DNA of 64,000 nt, taken from assembly GCA_963682055.1 (NCBI GenBank), contig OY821743.1, positions 13,923,566 to 13,987,565 of the forward strand, written 5' to 3'. Position numbers and translations under genes: made by a program. The notes beneath the pieces were generated by a model. That model was not told where the DNA came from and searched no databases. It saw nothing but the letters and a program-made list of their open reading frames with translations. This document shows positions 56,530 to 64,000 of this stretch, one piece after another (the stretch's first letter is position 1; each line of letters starts with the position of its first letter). The DNA is from Primula veris (taxonomy: Eukaryota; Streptophyta; Magnoliopsida; Ericales; Primulaceae).

Positions 56530-57535
56530 GAAAAGAGAGCAAAAAATTAATCATACGTTTCCAAATTAAGAAAACTCATGTTTTCGTTCTATAAAAGTAA
56601 TCTTGTAAAAAAAAAGCTGAAGAAAGCCACTATTAAGGTAGAAAAAACAGTTTTTTTTCTGGACTAAATCGCCTTATCGGACTTGAACCGATGACTTAAA
56701 GGGTTAAAACAGGAATAAACCAAAAAAGTTTGTTTTCTAGTTTTCGTCTTGGATCTCCAAAATGATAAACATGTAAACAAATAAGTTTTTTGGATCTTTG
56801 TCTCTTCGCAAAACCCTGCAAGTTGGTTAGAAGCTGTAAATGAACTAAAAGTAGATATTATACCAAAATAAGTTCAAATTCTTGGTAGGAAGATAGAGAA
56901 GAATCCAATTCCCATTCGTTCGAAATTTTGGACTAAAATCTGGACCGACATTTCAAGGACCACCTCTGCAACTGAAAAGCAAACAACTATCACAAATCGA
57001 GAAGATAAATACACTACAGACTAAAAAGAAGAGAAAATAAGATGGATTAAACAAAACAACATAATGAGGTAACCAAAAAAAACTTTAAATCTCCAATTGG
57101 AATCAGCTAACAGAACAATTAATGGTAGATTACTCCCCAAAGGGTAAATTTTTTTAGAAGGGTTTCTAAATAGATTGTCATGAAAGAAGCTTCCAGATAA
57201 AAATTAAACTCGTAGTACTGCTGAGAATGTATGAAACTAAATTTTGTTTTCAGAATAAATGAAAGGTCACTAAACTCATTAACTGCTGTCCATTTTGCGA
57301 TTCCCTGAGGCGAAATAACAAACTAGTTCACAAGCGACAAAAGAGTTGGTAGAATATTTAATTATTCAAGTATGGGCAATTCCGGATTTTAAAAGACTGG
57401 AATAAAGTGAACAGAGCACCATATAGAAGCATAGCCACTTTATTATAGTAATCAGTTAAGGATTTCCATTTGCTCAAATGCAAGAATTCGCATGTGTTCT
57501 TCTCTCCATGGCCCTAGAGGCTTATTATGACTTAC
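56530..57535. repeat. Segmental duplication block B, copy 4
   Basis: Matches 44640-45660 closely. Includes the second uninterrupted version of the chromovirus target (CAACTATCACAAATCGAGAA at 56983). No intact gene. Confidence 0.75.
56668..56704 (-). pseudogene. trnT-GGU-like tRNA pseudogene, copy d (half)
   Basis: Only the T-arm half remains (minus: TTTAAGTCATCGGTTCAAGT then CCGATAAGGC). The D-arm half is deleted and flanking DNA follows directly. Confidence 0.55.
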
Positions 57536-57869
57536 TCATGATTTTTGCTGATGTTGCTGATGATTAATTCGCAACATCAGCACATTGCAGCTGTACTCTT
57601 GACCGTAATGATGGATGGCCTCCAAAATACCACGCTAAACTGATATTAGCACTTCCTTCATAATAGCATCCATTCTCCCCGTAATCTTTCTCTTAGTCGC
57701 TGGAGCCTCTGATCCACAATCGAGTATCAAGCGGAATTCAAATATTTTCCCCCCATGAACACCATTAAATACAAACCAAACCAATCAGTAATCTAAACAA
57801 TTGTACCAAATTTGAAATAAGGAGATCTTAACAATGTCACACACAGGCAGATGCGAAGGAAATAAAGAA
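57536..57869 (-). pseudogene. Block C exon-like segment, copy 4
   Basis: The minus strand reads DCGSEAPATKRKITGRMDAI, then MKEVLISV, a TAG, then RGILEAIHHYGQEYSCNVL, and a donor CATGA/GTAAGT near 57540. Sister of 38130-38290 and 46905-47085. Confidence 0.4.
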
Positions 57870-60132
57870 AGTGAACTTTCTAGTTTGAACAAAGTTCAAA
57901 ATAGAAACAGAACAGCAAAGACACAGATTCCATAAGCTTCACTACATGCATGTTCATAAACATAGATGAAGAAAGAACATAACGTATGGACAGGTGTTAA
58001 TAGGAGAACTAAAATAAAAAACAAAATTTTATCACCAATTCAACCAAACAGATAATAACAATAGATGGAGCTACAGTACCTATTAGCCAAAGAGGAATCT
58101 TTAAACCAGATAGTTATACGAGTGAAAGAAAACAGCTTTATAAGATTATGAGGGTAGATAGTTAATCAAATTAGTCACGCTCAGCTGATATAAAAGAATC
58201 ACAAACCCGACGTATAGTATGATGAATCACCAATTTCAATTAAAGGGAAGAAAAACAACACTCTCGTAGCTGAGGGAAAATTTCAACTAAATTAGCAAGG
58301 GGCAGCAAGAATTAATAATTCTGAGAATGAAAAAGTAATCCGAGACCAATAAAGATTTAATAAAATACAGTTTAAAGCTCAAGAGGCTAAATTCACAAAA
58401 TCGAACTGATTCAAATCCCCTCAAATCTAAATAGATTGCCAAAGTTCAAGAACCCAATAAAAAAACCAAATTATTCCTTAAACAACGAATACATATATAA
58501 TTATATACATATATATATATATATAAATAAATAAATGTAACCTCAAAAACCCAGCAAAGACAATAAAATTACACCACTAAAGCATTACCCCTAGCAGGGA
58601 AATCATAAATTGTTGGGATGTTACAGTAAGATATAACTCCTCTGATCTTGTTAAACAACTATGACTATAATATTTTGGTCAGACATACTTAACATGTAAA
58701 TTTGTATGATGACAAATCACTAATCACAAACAATTTTAATTAGATAACACGAACAACAAGGCAAGAACCTGAGCGAGCAAATGGAATGCTACACTAAGTT
58801 ACTCTCAGTCATAACAAGAGGCAGAAAACAATGAAATATAAATGGCAAATAGTACAATAATTTCCATAAAAATGAGCAGTTTACAGTGACTACGAACATC
58901 TGTTAAGTCTACAGAATCGAAAGGTTGTTACAGAAAAAAACAATTCCCACGATCATTCAGCAATAATTTAATTGTTGTGGTGATACAATAAGATACAGTT
59001 ATGACTAGAATATTTGCAGTTCAGCCTTGCTATATTATACGACAATAAATCAGAAACCAAAAATTCAATTCAGATAACATGAAAACTGATGCATAGACCT
59101 AATCGAGCAGCTATAATGCAATAAAAAATGTTCTAAATCGTAACAAGGAACAGAAGGCAATCAAATACACAGAAACTGAAACGAAACAACTTCCATAAAA
59201 ATGAACAGTAAACAGTGATACTAATATCTGTTCCTCTCTACAAAGTTCAAATGTCGGTACAAAAAGACACTTTTGATTAATTCCAGGTCCACCATACTTA
59301 AGATGTGGAATAATATAACAAAAAATCATAAACCACACAAACTCAAGCAACGTAGATTGTTGGGATGTTCCAGTATGATAACAAGAGACAGAAAACAATG
59401 AAACACGCGTATAACTGGCAAACAGCACAATATTTTCCATAAAAAGTAATAGTATACGGTGACTTCATGTATCTGTTAGTCTAGAGAATTGAAAGGCTGT
59501 TACAGCGACTTAATTGTTACATATTTGGATCATGGGAATTGTTTCTTTCTGATGTTACAGCGATATGCACCTGTTTCTAGAATAATTGCAGTTCGGATAT
59601 ACTTAACATGTAAAATAATAGGACGACAAATCCCAATCCAAAAAACTAAATACAGTCAACATGAAAGGCATGAGCAAATAGAATGCTACAATAATATATT
59701 TTCGATTGTAACAAGGGAAAGAATGGTTTACACAATAAACAGCAATTACTAATATCGGTTGGTCAAAAAAACTGAAAAGTACAATTCCCTCTAACAAATT
59801 AAGCGAACAGTAATCCATTTTATAAGGAGTTAGTAACAACTGGCGAATGGTACAATAATTTTCATAAAAATCAAAAATAAACAATAAACAATTATTACAA
59901 ATATATACTGGTCTACAAGATTTAAAGGGTTACAGAAAAAACCAATTCCCTCAATCCAATTAGGTAACAGAGACAAACACTAATCAAATAAAAGGAGTCA
60001 ATATACATATATAACTGGCAAAGAGTACAATAATTCCATAGATCCAATAAAGCAATAGAGAGGAAAACAATGCCATAAAACAACAATAAAAGGAGTAGAC
60101 GAGAGAAGAAGAATATCTAAGGTTTATCATAC
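57870..60132 (-). repeat. Repeat-filled intron-like block D, copy 4
   Basis: The fullest sister of 15580-18600: the order of phrases is the same (GATGAATCACCAATTTCAAT at 58222, GTTGGGATGTTACAGTAAG at 58613, AACAGTGATACTAATATCTG at 59211, CAATTCCCTCAATCCAATTA at 59942). The 88-bp unit is present only about 1.5 times near 59950-60075. A (TA)n run is at 58490-58525. No exon is recognised. Confidence 0.6.
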
Positions 60133-60300
60133 CTAAGAAACAAATAATAAAAAAAGGAGAGGAGCCAGAGAAGAAAGAAGCTCTCTGATTAGGCATTATG
60201 TAGACAGAGAGAGGACAAAGACCCAGTGCTTGTATCGACTCTGAAACAGAAATCGTTGTACATGTATACAATACTGTTAGAGAAGAAGCGGTGGCGTTAT
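60133..60300 (-). promoter_or_regulatory. Minus-strand promoter and leader, copy 4
   Basis: The minus strand has TATTGTATACATGTACAACG, TTTCTGTTTCAGAGTCGATA, a CT-rich leader TTTGTCCTCTCTCTGTCTAC and a donor TTAG/GTATGATAAA at 60133. Matches copies near 18.7 and 39.15 kb. A leader ATG opens MPNQRASFFSG but is not shared. Confidence 0.48.
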
Positions 60301-61289
60301 AAGTAGGCAGAGTTTTTGACGGTGTGACCTCTGAGCAACAACGACATATATTATTTTATTTCCCAAAATTAAAATAGTTGATTTGTAAAGAAAATAAGAT
60401 TATGGTGCAGAACTTGATGAATAGTTGTCACCGAGTAAAAAAAAAAAAGAATTGACACTGTGTTTACAAATTTCGAAAACAAAAATGATACAACACATGA
60501 CTTTTTTTCTGCAACTTTAGTTTATCTGTTCACAAAGGTAAATTCAAGAGGTACAGATCTTAAAACAAGGGATCACACCAAATTGATTACACCTCCTCAA
60601 CCATCATTGCAATATAGCAAACAGATACATGTCTTCACAAACTAAAAGGTCGATTACAAGATAACTAAAAATCAAGAAAAATTACTTATCATATGCGCAA
60701 AGGAAAAAGTTTCAAAAACCAGACATCATAAACACGTTTATGATAGTTTCTATGCTTCTCAAACCAATTAAATTTCAGACAAACAAATAAATAACAGGAA
60801 CTTTTTTATTCACCCACAATCAATACTTATTAGGAGTTAAGAAACCATATTTCATAATCAAATTCGTAAAACACACCATAGTGTTGAACGAATTAAATGC
60901 ATTAAAAGTCCTAGAGCTTAAGTTATGATTAAATTCATTAGTGTTCAGAAGTCTCTATAAGTTGTGACAGAAAATCCTTGGAAGCAAAAAAAAAAAAATG
61001 CTTACATGTGGGCTATGTCTAACTTTCTTAGTCTCCTTGGTTTTCTTTCCTACAACAGAAATCAAAATGCAAATATATTATTAAAAGCTCATCTCCATTT
61101 ACATTTGAAGTCTCAAATCAACTTGGAATCTTGACTCTAAATGCACATTAAGATTTTCTATATTTGATCAACATGACTGTCGTAGGATCCTTCCATAACT
61201 TCATAACTAGGATACAAAATGAAATTAATTTCAATTGGATACAAATTACTAAAATTAATTTAATTATGGGTCTTATACTATGCATGAAA
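60301..61289. repeat. Upstream dispersed repeat, copy 2, and flank
   Basis: 60360-60960 matches 39250-39900. The rest (60960-61289) is AT-rich unique DNA without a gene. Confidence 0.6.
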
Positions 61290-61587
61290 GATTTGTGGCA
61301 CTTCAACATTCACAATTGATGAACGGTTAAATATCGATTAACCCGGAATCAAATTCAACAGTCCTTGCCTGGATGTGATTTAAGTATAGTTTCTTCAGCT
61401 TCAATTACTTTTATTTCTCCTTTCTATCACAATTTTAAGATTTGTGGCACTTCAACATTCACAATTGATGAACGGTTAAATATCGATTAACCCGGAATCA
61501 AATTCAACAGTCCTTGCCTGGATGTGATTTAAGTATAGTTTCTTCAGCTTCAATTACTTTTATTTCTCCTTTCTATCACAATTTTAA
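61290..61587. repeat. Exact 149-bp tandem duplication
   Basis: 61290-61438 and 61439-61587 are identical by eye (GATTTGTGGCACTTCAACAT to CTATCACAATTTTAA). Lack of any difference implies a very recent event, or an assembly artefact. No coding. Confidence 0.9.
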
Positions 61588-64000
61588 GATTTTTACAAAG
61601 GCATCATTGCTCAGGAAACCATTTTGTTCTATGGTCCTTCAACCATTCAGAAAGCCGGACCTCCTCACTGTCAGTCGCGGACAAATTTTTATTTTTTTTA
61701 TTATTATGTCAGGTGCTTATATAAAGATTAAAATATACAATGTCTGCTTATAGTTATGATAAAATTTAGTGTTTGTTAATTTAACGTGGGGTGGTGTTGC
61801 ACCCATGCTACTCTTAAGTTAATTTCTTACCTGCTTGTGTTAATAATCTTACACGTAATACAGTATTAGTGGCACATATGTTTACAAGACACTCGAACAG
61901 TGGCAGAAGTACTAACAACGTCAATTATATATAAGGGACCACACCAAAATGATTACACCTCAACCATCATTTCAATATAACTAACAGATACATGTCTTCA
62001 CAAACTAAAAGGTCGATTACAAGATAACTAAAAAACAAGCAAAATTACATATCATATGCGCGAAGGAAAAAGTTTCAAAAACCAGACATCATAAACACAT
62101 TTACGATAGTTTCTATGCATCTCATACCAATTAAATTTCAGACAAACAAATAAATAACAGGAACTTTTTTATTCACCCACAATCAATACTTATTAGGAGT
62201 TAAGAAACCATATTTCATAATCAAATTCGTATAACACACCATTAAGAAGATATATCATAGTGTTGAACGAATTAAATGCATTAAAAGTCCTAGAGCTGAA
62301 AAGGCGAAAATGCATATGAATAGGAAAAGGAAAGGAGAAGATGACACAAAATTAAAAAGCATTTAAGAACACCTTTATTCTAATTACTTCATACAAGAAA
62401 AATCAATCATGTGATGAAAACCCAGCGACAATATACATGTAATAGAATAAACTAGACAGAAACCAGTTTGAATCATTAACAACCATATAGTCGAAAAGGA
62501 AAATAAAAAACATGAATAGAGATAAGATTCGGTATAGTAACATTCACAAGTGATAACCAATGCTTCACATGAAGATCAAATAGAATGGAAGAAAGAGAAG
62601 AAACGGAAAATGAATTATGATAAAAATACAAATGTAAACATTATGAAACTTTAAGCTTTAGGTGAAATAAGAACCTTTACGAAGAAAGTGTACTCTCAAA
62701 AAGTCGTTTTCAAGTTCACTTCACTTAAGTTCTTAACAAGCAATCTGTATCATAAACCTCTCTAAGACTGAATAATTAACCTGAATTGAGTTACTAATTA
62801 CTCTTCAAAGTTAACAAGTATATCGTCACGTACGAAGAAGATACAAAAACTATATAGAAAACATAATTACCTGGAGAACTTTCGTTACCAACCTTATTCC
62901 TGAAAGAAACTTTTCCAATTACCTTCAACCAGGAATCAAGAATTTTCCATAGGTATTGGCAAATAAGTATTTTTTTTTGTTTTTGGAAATTTAGATTTAT
63001 CTGTTCACAAAAAGAATATATTAAGATCTTAAAACATGAGACAAACACCAAATTGATCACACCACAATCAATCATTATCGCAAACAAATACATGTCTTCA
63101 CAGACTAAAAGGCCTATTGCTAGATAATTAAAGAAAATGCAAATCATGTGTACAAAGGAAAAAGTCTCAAAAACCAGATATCATAAACACGTTTACGATA
63201 GTTTCTATGCATCTCAAACCAATTAAAATTCTTACGAAGAAAAGAAGTAAACAATCAATACTAGTAACTGAGCCGTTTCAGTATAAAGCCTATACTTCTC
63301 TTTAAGGGTAGACTATGATTAAAATTAAATAACAGGAATATTTTCTATTTACCCACACTCAATACTTATTAAGAATTTAGAAGTTAAATTTCATTATAAA
63401 AAGTCAATCAACCCAGCATAAAGAAAGATATATCAAAGCATAGAACCAATTAAATTCTTTAAAAGCCCTAGAATCGAAAACGTAATTGAATAGGAAAAGG
63501 AAAAGGATCAGACTCAAAAGATCTTGATATACTAAAAAGGGTTATACTTATAATGAAGAACGGAGATGCAATAAAGTAACCCGACATCAGCCCATAGATA
63601 TTACTTAAGGTTTTCAAAAAACTAGATCTAATTTACTTCAAAGCAAACAGTACCAGATCGAAATTGATTCACGGTACAATTATTTAACACAAAAATAATC
63701 TGTAAAGACTATTTTGGATCTCAAAAAACTAGATTGAAATAATTCAAAAAGAAACAGTAACAGTAACAAGATAGAAATTAATTTAAGTTGCAATCAAATA
63801 CCCAAAATCAATCAATATAATTCAATTACTGTTTTCAAACTAAATCTAATTAATTCAACAAAGCAGAAAGCAGATCCAGATTAGTTAAGTTGCAAAGAAT
63901 TAAACCCAAAATCAATACATAAAAACTAATTAGGAATTTCAAAAACTAGATCTACGTTTCTTTACGGAAAACAGTAGCCAGATTAGAATCGATTGAAGTT
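61588..64000. repeat. Further upstream dispersed repeats, no gene
   Basis: 61925-62340 and 62985-63560 are copies 3 and 4 of the repeat at 39380-39945, interspersed with unique AT-rich DNA (61588-61925, 62340-62985). 63560-64000 has recurring AACTAGATC and AAATCAAT phrases at 60-120 base spacing, possibly a weak tandem array. The minus ORF at 62794 matches nothing I recognise. Confidence 0.55.

Overview
The window is nuclear DNA of a flowering plant, most likely a eudicot. It is AT-rich, long ORFs are scarce outside transposons, host gene pieces are split by GT-AG introns, and the mobile elements are typical plant families (Ty3/gypsy chromoviruses, a TRIM, a Stowaway MITE, a CACTA end, copia remains). 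I cannot name the species. No intact host protein-coding gene can be defended; what remains of host genes is fragments and pseudogenes.

Layout. 1-2712 is the 3' tail and 3' LTR of a gypsy element that begins outside the window; its LTR carries five 129-bp tandem repeats. 2713-9990 is transposon-rich intergenic DNA: a CACTA end, foldback elements, a Stowaway MITE at 7136-7370 and a minisatellite at 8281-8915. 10157-11215 (minus) holds exon-like remains of an unrecognised gene. 12270-13473 (plus) holds four exons of a flavin-containing monooxygenase (FMO GS-OX-like) pseudogene. 15023-15346 is a complete minus-strand TRIM with TTAAC target duplications. From about 15.5 kb to the end, the window is several diverged, rearranged copies of one segment. 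Each copy carries some of: a minus-strand promoter/leader (near 18.7, 39.15, 54.15 and 60.26 kb), a repeat-filled first-intron-like stretch, a second exon-like block, a decayed trnT-like sequence, and, upstream of the promoter, a short conserved plus-strand ORF and a zinc-binding-RT/RNase H relic of LINE type.

Two near-complete chromovirus insertions interrupt the duplicated host segment: a Tekay-like element at 26465-35117 (TSD GGGAA) and a Reina/Galadriel-like element at 47695-53935 (TSD CAAAT). The uninterrupted target of the second is still visible in two sister copies of the host segment. Both elements are broken by frameshifts and stops; the Tekay copy has lost most of gag and has Asn in place of a catalytic RT aspartate.

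The strongest unexpected signal is in the first LTR. Each 129-bp unit can form two stem-loops. In the fifth unit both arms of one stem have changed together and still pair over seven base pairs, and in the second unit the other stem shows a C-G to A-U exchange. This points to a selected RNA structure. Other points of interest are a 719-bp element with long terminal inverted repeats and a paralogous empty site (42728-43446), and the repeated trnT-like pseudogenes.
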